Made by a program: the position numbers and the translations under genes
The notes under the pieces: generated by a model
What the model saw: the letters and a program-made list of their open reading frames with translations, nothing else
Told to the model about the DNA's origin: nothing
The model's database searches: none
Origin: Actinophytocola sp.
GTDB taxonomy: Bacteria; Actinomycetota; Actinomycetes; Mycobacteriales; Pseudonocardiaceae
Direction of reading: 5' to 3'
DNA length: 41,922 bases
NCBI GenBank assembly: GCA_009379975.1
Contig: WHSS01000016.1
Location: 1-41,922 of the forward strand
Part shown: piece after piece, positions 34,557-41,922 of the stretch
How positions within the stretch are numbered: the stretch's first letter is position 1
Layout of the letters: each line of letters starts with the position of its first letter

Positions 34557-35132
34557 TCAGGGCAGGGGCGGTGGCGGCCCGTTCGGTTCGGACAGAATGA
34601 ACAGCTGACTTTCCCCGTCGTTATCACCGAGGACGGCTCGCCACTCGTGACCACGGCCGATCACTTGCGCTGCGCCGATGAGCGTGCTGGCCCTCGCCCG
34701 CAGCGACCCGCCGTCTTGGCGCAGCATGCAGAGCAGCATCGCCATATGCTTGTCCGTCTCGTCGTCGCCGCTGAGGCCTCCGGTCTGCGCCTTCACCACG
34801 GGCGGCCGCGACTGGACGTCCGCACACGACAGCACAATCGCGTTGTCCGGACCGTCGAGCTCGAGAAACAGCGTCCACTCGTAGCCATGGGCCACGTCGT
34901 CGCGGGCGTGCTCCCAGTCCGTGGCGGGAAGCCGAATCAGTCCATCCTCGAGCCACAACGTGCACAGGGCGAACGCCGAGCCCACCCGCCACTGATCAAG
35001 CGTGACGCCCTGGTCGTTGTCGAGCGTGACGCTGATCGCGGGCTGCGGCTCGGCCGATGACACCAGCCAATTGATGCCCGGCACCCCCGACGGAGGGCGC
35101 CGTCCGCCTCGGCCAGACTGATTGCCGCTCAT
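34557..35132 (-). CDS. Hypothetical protein
   Basis: A soluble protein of 191 residues that I do not recognise. It has a disordered Gly/Pro-rich N-terminus, a mixed beta core (INWLVSS, AISVTLDN, GYEWTLFLELDGPDNAIVLSC) and a proline-rich C-terminus. No membrane segment or known motif is visible. Codon use is normal for the region, and ATG follows GGGGGATGATC. It converges on paaR with 37 bp between stops. Confidence 0.6.
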   Translation of the reverse strand: MSGNQSGRGGRRPPSGVPGINWLVSSAEPQPAISVTLDNDQGVTLDQWRVGSAFALCTLWLEDGLIRLPATDWEHARDDVAHGYEWTLFLELDGPDNAIVLSCADVQSRPPVVKAQTGGLSGDDETDKHMAMLLCMLRQDGGSLRARASTLIGAAQVIGRGHEWRAVLGDNDGESQLFILSEPNGPPPPLP

Positions 35133-35220
35133 GATCATCCCCCGTCAATCCACCGACGCCGAGGTCACAGCATGACCAGTTCGAAGCCGGCAGTGTTACT
35201 CCGACTGGACCTTACTTCAG

Positions 35221-35266
35221 TACGTATTGACTCAGATTTATCGTCTTATGTCGAACATGCCTGGTC
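35221..35266. repeat. 46-bp direct repeat, copy 1
   Basis: Begins TACGTATTG and contains CTTATGTCGA and CATG. It matches copy 2 (35406-35451) at 37 of 46 positions. It is AT-rich against the background and looks like a promoter/operator unit. It precedes the micro-ORF at 35312. Confidence 0.6.
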
Positions 35267-35311
35267 AGAGCGATACAACACGGTCAATCCAACCCCAAAC
35301 GGAAGGATCCG

Positions 35312-35392
35312 ATGCCGGCAAACACGCTGACAGCCAACGAGGCTCGCGCCGTGATCACTCGACTGCTCGCCGACCCGATACCTGCCCGGTAA
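35312..35392 (+). CDS. Micro-ORF, 26 residues, possible truncated gene start
   Basis: ATG 35312 has a good SD (GGAAGGATCCG). It encodes MPANTLTANEARAVITRLLA plus six residues to TAA. A helical, Ala/Arg-rich peptide with no recognised family. It sits between the two 46-bp repeats, as if a former gene start had been cut off when the repeat was duplicated. A real small regulator or leader peptide is also possible. Confidence 0.35.
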   Translation: MPANTLTANEARAVITRLLADPIPAR

Positions 35393-35405
35393 CGCCCATC
35401 ATGTG

Positions 35406-35451
35406 TACGTATTGGCTAGGACTTATTGCCTTATGTCGATCATGGCTGGCC
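35406..35451. repeat. 46-bp direct repeat, copy 2
   Basis: Second copy of the 35221-35266 element, 185 bp downstream and in the same orientation. It lies directly before the XRE gene and may hold that gene's promoter and operator. Confidence 0.6.
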
Positions 35452-35483
35452 GGATCGGCGTGAGCCCACTAAAAGTTTCGCTC

Positions 35484-35798
35484 ATGCCGCCGAGCCCCGT
35501 TCCGCCCGTGTCCGAATCCGCCCGGGTGCTGGGGGAACGAGTGCGCGCACGCCGCGAAGCACTCGGCCTCAGCCTTGAAGAGCTAGGCGGCGTCGCAGGG
35601 GTGCACTGGTCGATGTGCGGACTGATCGAGCGAGGGCAACGCAACGCGAGCCTGCATGTCCTGTTGCGGCTGGCATCCGGCCTGCGGGTCGACCTCGCCC
35701 AACTGGTCGAAGGCCTGCCTCCGCCCCCACCGCCCAACCGCCGGAAACGCTCGAAGGGCGGCGCGCAGCCCGAGGCCGCCGGCGAGTCAGCGCACTGA
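35484..35798 (+). CDS. XRE-family (Cro/CI-type) DNA-binding protein
   Basis: About 104 residues with a helix-turn-helix: LGERVRARREALGLSLEELG, then GVAGVHWSMCGLIERGQRN and LHVLLRLASGLRVDLAQLV. The N- and C-termini are proline-rich and disordered. The start is uncertain: ATG 35484 lacks an SD, and GTG 35460 is an alternative. The duplicated 46-bp element upstream suggests autoregulation. No toxin partner is adjacent. Confidence 0.8.
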   Translation: MPPSPVPPVSESARVLGERVRARREALGLSLEELGGVAGVHWSMCGLIERGQRNASLHVLLRLASGLRVDLAQLVEGLPPPPPPNRRKRSKGGAQPEAAGESAH

Positions 35799-35855
35799 GT
35801 CCCTCCTGCCCCGGACGCTTGCGCGCGCCGTGGTTCGGGTGATCAGCTAGCGCTC

Positions 35856-36644
35856 ATGACAGTGCCCGAAGCCGATGCCTTCTACGTTCCCGTCGACGAC
35901 GAGACGTTCAGCTCCACCCGGCACACCGCGGGCCCGTGGAATGCCGAATCGCAGCATCTCGGCCCACCGTCGGCGCTGCTGGCGCGCGCACTCGAGCGGA
36001 TCCCCACCGACCGGCCGACGCAGATCGCTCGCGTTACGGTCGAGATCCTCGGCCCGGTGCCCGTTGCGGAGCTGCGGGCCAGCGCCCGGCTGGTCCGGCC
36101 GGGTCGCTCGGTGGAAATGCTGGCGGCGGAACTGACCGCGGGCGAGCGGGTCGTCGCCACCGCGTCGGCCTGGCGCATCGCTCGTAGCGATTCCACGTCG
36201 GTTGCCGCCGGGGCCGCGAACCGGTTGCCCTCAGGCGAGGGCATCGAGCCGATGGGGCGGCCGGACGGCTGGAGTCCGGGCTACGTCGACGCGATGGAGT
36301 GGCGCCCCCTCGTCGGCGGCCTGCACCTCCCCGGCCCGTCGACCGCCTGGGTGCGGCAGCGAGTCCCGTTGGTGGCCGGGGAGAACCCAACCGGGCTGCA
36401 GCGCCTGCTCACCGTCGCCGACTCCGGTAACGGCCTGTCGAACCGGCTCAATCCATCACAGTGGTGGTTCATCAACACCGACCTGACCGTCCACATCATG
36501 CGCGAACCGGTAGGTGAATGGATCGGGCTCGACGCGCACACCGTCATCGGGCCGGACGGCATCGGCACCGCGTCCAGCGTGCTGCACGACCAGGACGGCC
36601 AGGTCGCGATCGGCGCGCAGGCGTTGATGGTGCGGCCGCGGTGA
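35856..36644 (+). CDS. Acyl-CoA thioesterase family protein (TesB-like double hot-dog)
   Basis: A 262-residue protein. The N-terminal hot-dog has STRHTAGPWNAESQHLGPPSALLARALER and ARVTVEILGPVPVAELRASARLVRPGRSVEMLAAEL. The second half has WWFINTDLTVHIMREPVGEWIGLDAHTVIGPDGIGTASSVLHD, as in actinobacterial thioesterase-superfamily proteins. The substrate is probably an acyl-CoA; a clean-up role near aromatic-CoA pathways is possible but not shown. It is transcribed alone. Confidence 0.82.
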   Translation: MTVPEADAFYVPVDDETFSSTRHTAGPWNAESQHLGPPSALLARALERIPTDRPTQIARVTVEILGPVPVAELRASARLVRPGRSVEMLAAELTAGERVVATASAWRIARSDSTSVAAGAANRLPSGEGIEPMGRPDGWSPGYVDAMEWRPLVGGLHLPGPSTAWVRQRVPLVAGENPTGLQRLLTVADSGNGLSNRLNPSQWWFINTDLTVHIMREPVGEWIGLDAHTVIGPDGIGTASSVLHDQDGQVAIGAQALMVRPR

Positions 36645-36671
36645 CGCGCCCCCATTGGGTAGCGCCCGGGC

Positions 36672-36736
36672 GAGCCGAAGCGGGCCTCGGGTGCTTATAT
36701 GGCTGCATATACGGCACCGAAGGCGCCCTTGGGCTC
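36672..36736. repeat. Palindromic element, copy 2, related to 14286-14340
   Basis: The arms 36672-36694 (GAGCCGAAG...) and 36714-36736 (...TTGGGCTC) pair at 18 of 23 positions around an inner palindrome TATATG/CATATA. It shares the arm consensus and AT-rich centre with copy 1. It abuts the HNH fragment at 36744 almost exactly. Confidence 0.6.
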
Positions 36737-36743
36737 CCGCCTC

Positions 36744-36836
36744 ATGGCCGCAGACGGCCATCCAGAATTCATCCGGCCAGCGTACATAGACCCGCAGCAA
36801 ACACCCCGGCGAAACTACTCACACCACCACCTCTAA
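36744..36836 (+). pseudogene. Isolated C-terminal fragment of a DUF222/HNH endonuclease
   Basis: Thirty codons encode MAADGHPEFIRPAYIDPQQT followed by PRRNYSHHHL and a stop. This is nearly the same as the tail of the gene at 2-286 (MAPDGHPE...IDPQQTPRRNYAHHHL). Nothing upstream encodes the rest; the palindromic element ends 7 bp before. It is a decayed or recombined copy. Confidence 0.8.
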
Positions 36837-36893
36837 CCGCACTAAGAGGCCGCGCGACGAGGTGTTGAGTTGCGGCCCTGGTGTTGGGGCAGA

Positions 36894-36951
36894 CACAGGC
36901 GTTGGTGATTATGAAGTTGTCTACGCTTCATGATCACTAGAAGCGCCTGTG
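36894..36951. mobile_element. Inverted-repeat end of a decayed insertion sequence
   Basis: CACAGGCG at 36894-36901 and CGCCTGTG at 36944-36951 are inverted, with inner arms TGATTATGAAG and CTTCATGATCA. The arrangement, directly before a transposase fragment, resembles the end of an actinobacterial IS5-type element. Confidence 0.45.
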
Positions 36952-36970
36952 CCTGCGCTGCCATCATGCT

Positions 36971-37128
36971 TACTACCCCGTTGTGGACCAGTTCGCCGCA
37001 CTGATTCCACCGCGACCGCGGTCGATCCCACGCGCCCGCTGGGATGTCACCGCCACAGGGTCTCGGATAGGATCGTGTTCGACAAGCTCATCCGGATGTT
37101 GTGGTTGATCGCCGCGAGCAGGGCATGA
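36971..37128 (+). pseudogene. N-terminal fragment of an IS5-family-type transposase
   Basis: One frame gives YYPVVDQFAALIPPRPR; after a shift another gives VDPTRPLGCHRHRVSDRIVF then DKLIRMLW, ending in a stop at 37126-37128. The RP-LGCHR-RVSDR-VFDKL block is typical of IS5-like actinobacterial transposases. The catalytic part is absent. The rest of 36645-37178 holds the palindrome, HNH tail and IS end listed separately. Confidence 0.6.
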
Positions 37129-37178
37129 AACGGTCGCCGATGGTCGAGGGCTACGCTGAATCTCGTCAGTGACACGGC

Positions 37179-38768
37179 CTAGTTCTGGTCGGCCGTTTGA
37201 ACTTCCACCGGCTCCGTGGCTTCGCTGGCCGCCGGATCAGGCACGCGCTTGCCGAAGAACCGCAGGCTAGCGAGCAGGGCTGCGATGGCCAGCGGGAACG
37301 CAAGCCACCACGGCACTCCCAGGCCGACGGGCACCAGCCCGAACACGACGGCGACAGCGGCCGCGTAGAGGGCGTACGGCAACTGGGTCCGGACGTGATC
37401 GACCACGTCGCACTGCGAAGCAAGCGAAGAGATGACCGTGGTGTCGGAGATAGGCGAGCAGTGGTCACCGAAGACCGCGCCCGCCAGCACCGTGGACACG
37501 CTGGCGAACAGGATCGGGTGACCGCCCGGCAGCGCGTCGCCCTGGGCTTGCAGCACCGCCCACGCCAGCGGCACGGCCAGCGGCGTCAGGATGCCCATCG
37601 TGCCCCAACTGGTCCCGGTGGCGAATGCGCCCGCGGCCGCGAGCACGAACAGGATCGCGGGCAACAACGCGGCCGGGATCGCTTCGCCGAGGGTCCTCGC
37701 GAGGAATTCGGCAGTACCGAGCTTCTCGGTCAGCGATGACAACGACCACGCGAGCGTCAGGATGATGACCACGTTGAGCATCGACGTGACCCCGGAGAAC
37801 CAGGAGTCAACGGTCTGGCCGACCGACATGAGCCGCTGGCTCACGCTCAGGACACCGGCGACGATCACCGCGAGCAACGATCCCCACAGCAGGGCGGCGA
37901 ACGCGTCCCCGTCGCCCATGATCTCCATGAGGTTGCCGCCTTCGCCGGTGACGAGCAGCCCGATCAGCGTGGTCGCGATCAGCACCCCGATCGGGAGTAC
38001 GGCGTTGAGGAGCCTGCGCGGAGTTCCCTCCCCCGGCTGCAGCTCCTGGGCGATGGCCTCACTACTGCCAGGTGCGAGCCCTCACGCAGCACCTTCCCGC
38101 CGCGTGCCCGCCGCTCGGCGGCGAGCATCGGCCCGAAGTCACGCCCGCTCCCGGCGACAGCGAACACCAGCAGTATCGCGAGAATCGGGTAGAAGGCGTA
38201 TTGCAGCGACTCGACGAAGACCGCGAAGCCGCTCTTTTCGAGCCGCCTCCCCGATCAGGCCGACCTGGAAGCCGATCCACGTGGTGAACAGCGCGATGGT
38301 GGCGACCGGCGCGGCCGTGGAGTCGACGATGTAGGCGAGCTTCTCGCGCGAGATGCGCAACCGGTCGGTGATGGGCCGCATGGTGTTGCCGACCACCAGG
38401 GTGTTGGCGTAGTCGTCGAAGAAGACGGCGACGCCGAGACCGCCCGCCGCGACCTGCCCGCGCCGGGGGTTCGACGCCCATCGCGTCACCAGCTTGACGA
38501 TGCCGTCGGTACCGCCGTTGCGCCGGATGATGCCGACCATCCCGCCGATCATCAGCGTGAACACGATGATCTTCACGTGATCCTCGTCCACGAGAGCCTC
38601 GACGATGTGCACGCTCACGGTGTCGAGCAGGGACGACCCGATCCCCGTGAAGGTCGAACCGCCGAGGAGCCAGACGCCTGCCAGCAGCGACGGGAGGATC
38701 TGCCGGGTCAGCAATGCGAGGACGATCGCGATTAACGGCGGCAAGATCGAAGTCCAGGTGGCGGTCAT
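37179..38768 (-). pseudogene. nhaC: NhaC-family Na+/H+ antiporter, two compensating frameshifts
   Basis: The start and end frames are the same and together span 529 codons, the usual NhaC length. The N-terminal half has IIVFTLMIGGMVGIIRRNGG and VAVFFDDYANTLVVGNTMRP; the C-terminal half has GTSWGTMGILTPLAVPLAWAV and AGAVFGDHCSPISDTTVISS. An extra base near the A4 run around 38236 moves the frame. A missing base near 38061-38072 restores it, leaving about 57 codons (with FAVAGSGRDFGPMLAAERRA) out of frame. The out-of-frame stretch is itself well conserved, which argues for sequence errors or very recent mutation. It is last gene of the amine operon and starts 48 bp after the racemase stop with GGAAGG as SD. 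Confidence 0.8.
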
Positions 38769-38816
38769 GAGGGTCCTTCCCGGGTCTAACTAGCGAGGTC
38801 TTACTAGCGGCTTCTT

Positions 38817-39929
38817 CTAGCGGTGGGAGTACAGATCGCGCCGGGCGACGGTGTAGCGGACCAGGGCGTCGTCAAGCACGTCCACGCCGATGCCTGCGCC
38901 GGTCGGCACCGGCAGATGGCCGTCCTCGATGACGAACGGCTCGGTGATGTCCTCGGCATAGAACCTGCCGGACGCCGAGGTGTCACCGGGCAGCACGAAA
39001 CCGGGCAACGCGGCGAGCGCGAGGTTGGCGGCCCGGCCGATCCCGGTCTCCAGCATTCCGCCGCACCAGACCGGAATCCCGTTGGCCGCGGCGACGTCGT
39101 GGATGCGCCGCGCTTCGAGATAGCCACCGACACGGGCGGGCTTGACGTTGACGACCCGGCACGCGCCGAGCTCGATCGCCGTCGCGGTGTCGCGCGCGGA
39201 GTTGATCGTCTCATCGAGGCAGATCGGGGTATGCACCAGCTTCGCGAGCTCGGCGTGGCCGCGCAGATCGTCCTCGGCGAGCGGCTGTTCGAGCATCGGC
39301 AACCCGAACTCGTCGAGCTTGCGCAACTGCTCGGCGTCGGTCAGCGAGTAGGCGGTGTTCGCATCCACCTGCAGCAGCACGTCGTCACCGAACTCCCGGC
39401 GGACCATGCGGACCGGCTCGATGTCCCAACCGGGCTCGATCTTCAGCTTGATCCGCACGTAGCCCTGCTCGAGGTAGCCCGAGACCGCTTCGAGGAGCTG
39501 CGGGATGGTGTCCATGATGCCGACCGAGACCCCGCTGGGCACCCGGTCATGCACCGAGCCGAGGTAGGTGGCCAGCGACATGTCGTAGCCGCGTAGCTCC
39601 GCGTCGAGGATCGCCGTCTCCAGCACCGCCTTGGCCAGCGGGTGACCCTTGACCGCTTCGACGGCCGGACCGACCCGCGCGACGCTCACATCCCCGGTGG
39701 CGACCACGCGCGGGATGAGGTGGTCTCGCAGCACGAGCTCGGCGCTCGCCGCGAATTCGTCGCAGTACAGATGCTCCGGATCGCCCGCGAACTCGGCCCA
39801 GCCCTCCGCGTCGCCGGTGATCACGCGGAGCAGGAAGGTGTCCTTCTCCGGCATCGACCCGAACGACGTCCGGAACGTGCCGACCAGGGGCAGCCTGATG
39901 TGGATCAGCTCGACCCGTTCGATCTTCAT
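38817..39929 (-). CDS. N-succinyl/N-acylamino acid racemase, o-succinylbenzoate synthase family
   Basis: A 370-residue enolase-superfamily enzyme of the MLE subgroup. Catalytic Lys163 (IKLKIEP), metal ligands D189 (DANTAY), E214 (EQPL), D239 (CLDET) and Lys263 (NVKPARVGG) match the numbering of the Amycolatopsis N-acylamino acid racemase, as does GVSVGIMDTIPQLLEAV. Many members also make o-succinylbenzoate, but no menaquinone genes are near. ATG 39929 overlaps the GNAT stop by 4 bp. Context with an acyltransferase suggests N-succinylamino acid racemisation in D-amino acid use. Confidence 0.92.
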   Translation of the reverse strand: MKIERVELIHIRLPLVGTFRTSFGSMPEKDTFLLRVITGDAEGWAEFAGDPEHLYCDEFAASAELVLRDHLIPRVVATGDVSVARVGPAVEAVKGHPLAKAVLETAILDAELRGYDMSLATYLGSVHDRVPSGVSVGIMDTIPQLLEAVSGYLEQGYVRIKLKIEPGWDIEPVRMVRREFGDDVLLQVDANTAYSLTDAEQLRKLDEFGLPMLEQPLAEDDLRGHAELAKLVHTPICLDETINSARDTATAIELGACRVVNVKPARVGGYLEARRIHDVAAANGIPVWCGGMLETGIGRAANLALAALPGFVLPGDTSASGRFYAEDITEPFVIEDGHLPVPTGAGIGVDVLDDALVRYTVARRDLYSHR

Positions 39930-40798
39930 CGCTGCTTCGATCGGGTCAGGCGATACCAGCCGTCTCGCGATACGCCGACGGCGACGAAGCCTTCCGCCAG
40001 CGCCGGTACGAAGACCTCCCGCACGGCGGCACGCCACCTCGCCGCGAGTTCCGGATCTTCGCGGCGTACCGAGAGGATGTCGGTGGGCACCCGGCACCAC
40101 AGTCCACTGGAGTCCATGACCGACAGCGACCCACCGTCAGGCGCTGCTGCCAGACCGTGGTGTCGCGGTTGTTGTTCGCGCGGGCCGTCCACCCTGGCGT
40201 ACTTGCCGTTCGCGGCGTCGGTCGTGCGCGTGCTGTCCCTCCCAGGTGACGGCCAGCCGGTCGGTCTCGTCGCCGTCGTTCGTGCCGTCGGCGAGCGGGC
40301 CGTAGAAGTCGACGACGTACTCGGTAGCGATCGCGCCGAGCTTGACCAGGTTGAAGCGGGCATTCCGGCCGATCAGCGGATCGAAGGTCCACGTCAGCGA
40401 GGTCGCACCGCGCCGTAGCGCCCACGCCCGCTGCGCCTGCTTGAGGGCATATCCGACGCCGCCGCCCGGCTCGGCCGCGGCCGCGATCAGTGAGTACGCC
40501 GCGTGCGATCTCGGCGGCCCGAAAACGGCGACGGCCGCACCTACCGGTCGAGTTCGATCCGGCCCATCGGCTACGTGATAGGCGACATGCACGGCGCCGC
40601 CGGAATGCGCGAGCGCACGGAGAAGGTCGGCGGCCATGGGTTCCTGTCCCGGCCCGCTACCCCACACCGATGCGAACAGCTCCGCCACCGGCGCCAGCCG
40701 CCGGGGATCGGATACGGTCTCGATGTGGACCCCGCCTGCGCCGAGGTGGCCTTGGCAACCTGGACGGCTTCCTCGACGACCGTGGGCGCGCGCATCAC
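39926..40798 (-). pseudogene. GNAT-fold acyltransferase (COG3375-like), two compensating frameshifts
   Basis: Three stretches join into a protein of about 290 residues: [20 protein letters not shown], then VHIETVSDPRRLAPVAELFA through FDPLIGRNARFNLVKLGAIA and DRLAVTWE, then DSTRTTDAANGKYARVDGP to the C-terminal WCRVPTDILSVRREDPELAA. A base is missing at the C4 run 40730-40733, and one is extra near 40237-40243; outer frames are the same. In related clusters this enzyme N-succinylates amino acids for the racemase encoded next. GTG 40798 overlaps the ureohydrolase stop. The sequence is otherwise intact, so errors are plausible. Confidence 0.78.
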
Positions 40799-41751
40799 GC
40801 TGTCCCGACCGGCAGCACGCTGAGCAGGTCGTAGGCCACATGCGCGGCGGCGATGCCGGTGATCTCGGCGTGGTCGTAGGCGGGCGCCACCTCGACGATG
40901 TCGGCACCGGCCACGTTGAGCCCTTCGAGCCCGCGCAGCACCTCCAGAAGCTCACGGCTGGACATGCCGCCCGCCTCCGGGGTGCCCGTCCCCGGGGCGA
41001 AACCGGGGTCGAGCACATCGATGTCGACGGAGACGTACACCGGCCGGTCACCCAGGCGATCGCGCATGCGGTTGATCAGCTCGTCCAGCGTCTTGCGGGC
41101 GAAGTCCCGGCAGTTGATCGCGGCGAAGCCGAGCCGCTCACTTTCGTCGAGGTCCAGCCGGGCATAGAGCGGCCCGCGGATGCCGACGTGCATCGAGTGA
41201 TCGAAGTCGATCAGCCCTTCCTCGGACGCCCGTCGGAAGGGCGTGCCGTGGGTGTACGGAGCGCCGAAGTAGGTGTCCCAGGTGTCGAGGTGCGCGTCGA
41301 AGTGCAGCACCGCGACCGGGCCATGCCGCTCGCGCGCCACCCGCAACAACGGTAGGGCGATCGTGTGATCGCCGCCGATGGTGACCAGCCTTCTGCCGGT
41401 GCCGGACAGTTCGCGAGCGGCGGATTCGATGGTGCCGATCGCCTCGGCGATGTCGAACGGGTTGACCCCGGTATCTCCGGCGTCGGCGACCTGCTGCCGC
41501 CCGAACGGTTCTACGTCGAGGGCGGGGTTGTACGGGCGCAGCAAGCGAGAGCTCTGCCGGATGTGCGAGGGGCCGAACCGGGCGCCCGGCCGGTAGCTCA
41601 CCCCGGAGTCGAACGGCACGCCCCAGATCACCGCGCCCGCGTCGGGCACATCGGCCAGCCTGGGCAGCCTGGCGAAGGTGGCTTCACCGGTGTAACGCGG
41701 AACCTCGGTCCCGCTCACCGGGCCGACCGGCTGGGGATCCATTGTGGACAT
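40795..41751 (-). CDS. Ureohydrolase, agmatinase/guanidinobutyrase type
   Basis: A 318-residue arginase-fold enzyme with manganese motifs GGDHT (H129), FDAHLDTWD (D152, H154, D156) and [28 protein letters not shown] marks the agmatinase/guanidino-acid group. It releases urea from agmatine or a guanidino acid. GGAGGTGCTCTG precedes the ATG, which overlaps the amine oxidase stop. The adjacent amine oxidase would suit an amine product such as putrescine. The exact substrate is not readable. Confidence 0.9.
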   Translation of the reverse strand: MSTMDPQPVGPVSGTEVPRYTGEATFARLPRLADVPDAGAVIWGVPFDSGVSYRPGARFGPSHIRQSSRLLRPYNPALDVEPFGRQQVADAGDTGVNPFDIAEAIGTIESAARELSGTGRRLVTIGGDHTIALPLLRVARERHGPVAVLHFDAHLDTWDTYFGAPYTHGTPFRRASEEGLIDFDHSMHVGIRGPLYARLDLDESERLGFAAINCRDFARKTLDELINRMRDRLGDRPVYVSVDIDVLDPGFAPGTGTPEAGGMSSRELLEVLRGLEGLNVAGADIVEVAPAYDHAEITGIAAAHVAYDLLSVLPVGTA

Positions 41752-41922
41752 CAGAGCACCTCCGTGGCGTCACCGAGTTCGACCGGGGCGATGTCGTCGA
41801 AGACATCGCCGGGTCCTGGATTCGTGGGGTCGGTCTCGCCGCCGAGGTAGTTCAGCACGCCCCATACCGCGTTGATCGCCGTGTGCACAGCACCCTCCGC
41901 CCAGCCTGCCGTCCAGGAGACG
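41750..41922 (-). CDS. Flavin monoamine oxidase family protein, C-terminal part
   Basis: The visible last 56 codons begin [20 protein letters not shown], then [19 protein letters not shown], and end at TGA 41750-41752. The W(T)AG-x-xEGA-x-x-A motif with a following helix is the C-terminal FAD-binding end of flavin amine oxidases. The gene continues beyond the window edge. It is the upstream neighbour in the ureohydrolase operon. Confidence 0.7.

Noticed and set aside
35227-35463. Plus-strand ORF of 78 codons across the 46-bp repeat
   Set aside because: It has no SD, reads through both repeats in a low-complexity frame, and conflicts with the better micro-ORF at 35312.
1-41922. CRISPR arrays, tRNA or rRNA genes
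   Set aside because: No regularly spaced repeats and no tRNA-like cloverleaf or rRNA sequence were seen on reading through.

Overview
The window is a high-GC actinomycete chromosome segment. A member of the Pseudonocardiales, close to Amycolatopsis, Saccharomonospora or Prauserella, is my best guess. The reasons are the GC-rich codon use, a SigR/RsrA-type regulator pair, an enolase-superfamily racemase whose catalytic residue numbers match the Amycolatopsis N-acylamino acid racemase, 13E12/DUF222-type HNH remnants, leaderless promoters and an actinobacterial PaaR operator. Species cannot be fixed from sequence alone.

Layout. 1-3.5 kb: the 3' tail of an HNH endonuclease, then a stress module with an ECF sigma factor and RsrA-like anti-sigma factor in one operon with an ArsM-like methyltransferase, divergent from an OsmC-like protein and a second ArsM-like methyltransferase. 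3.6-8.3 kb: a large secreted M36-type metallopeptidase, a decayed NTF2-like gene, a TetR regulator and a DoxX membrane protein. 8.3-21.6 kb: an aerobic benzoate pathway (box). It has a five-gene branched-chain-type ABC importer, a divergent PaaX-family regulator, and an operon boxC-boxB-benzoate CoA ligase-ferredoxin reductase-ferredoxin-amidohydrolase. 21.7-24.2 kb: a TetR-controlled DrrAB-type ABC exporter. 24.2-34.5 kb: the phenylacetate pathway, paaZABCDE, paaG, paaH, paaI, paaK and paaR. 34.5-37.2 kb: a hypothetical gene, an XRE regulator preceded by a duplicated 46-bp element, a thioesterase, and a graveyard of palindromes, an HNH tail and a transposase remnant. 37.2-41.9 kb: an amino acid/amine operon with amine oxidase (partial), ureohydrolase, GNAT acyltransferase, N-acylamino acid racemase and NhaC antiporter.

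How the genes fit together. Benzoate would be imported, activated to benzoyl-CoA, epoxidised by diiron BoxB and hydrolytically ring-cleaved by BoxC. Phenylacetate would be activated by PaaK, epoxidised by PaaABCE, isomerised by PaaG and opened by PaaZ. Both routes meet at dehydroadipyl/3-hydroxyadipyl-CoA (PaaH). The final thiolase and a dedicated BoxD are not in the window. The usual fused BoxA reductase is missing, and a free 7Fe ferredoxin plus a thioredoxin-reductase-like ferredoxin reductase sit in its place.

The most striking regulatory signal is an exact motif, TCTACA-N25-TGTAGA. It occurs three times: before the ABC importer, before the PaaX-family gene, and before boxC. At the importer and boxC it overlaps a readable sigma-70 promoter, which suggests a benzoate regulon under the local PaaX-type protein. 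Three genes (paaK, nhaC, GNAT) carry single-base frameshifts, mostly in short homopolymers, and may be sequencing errors or decay.
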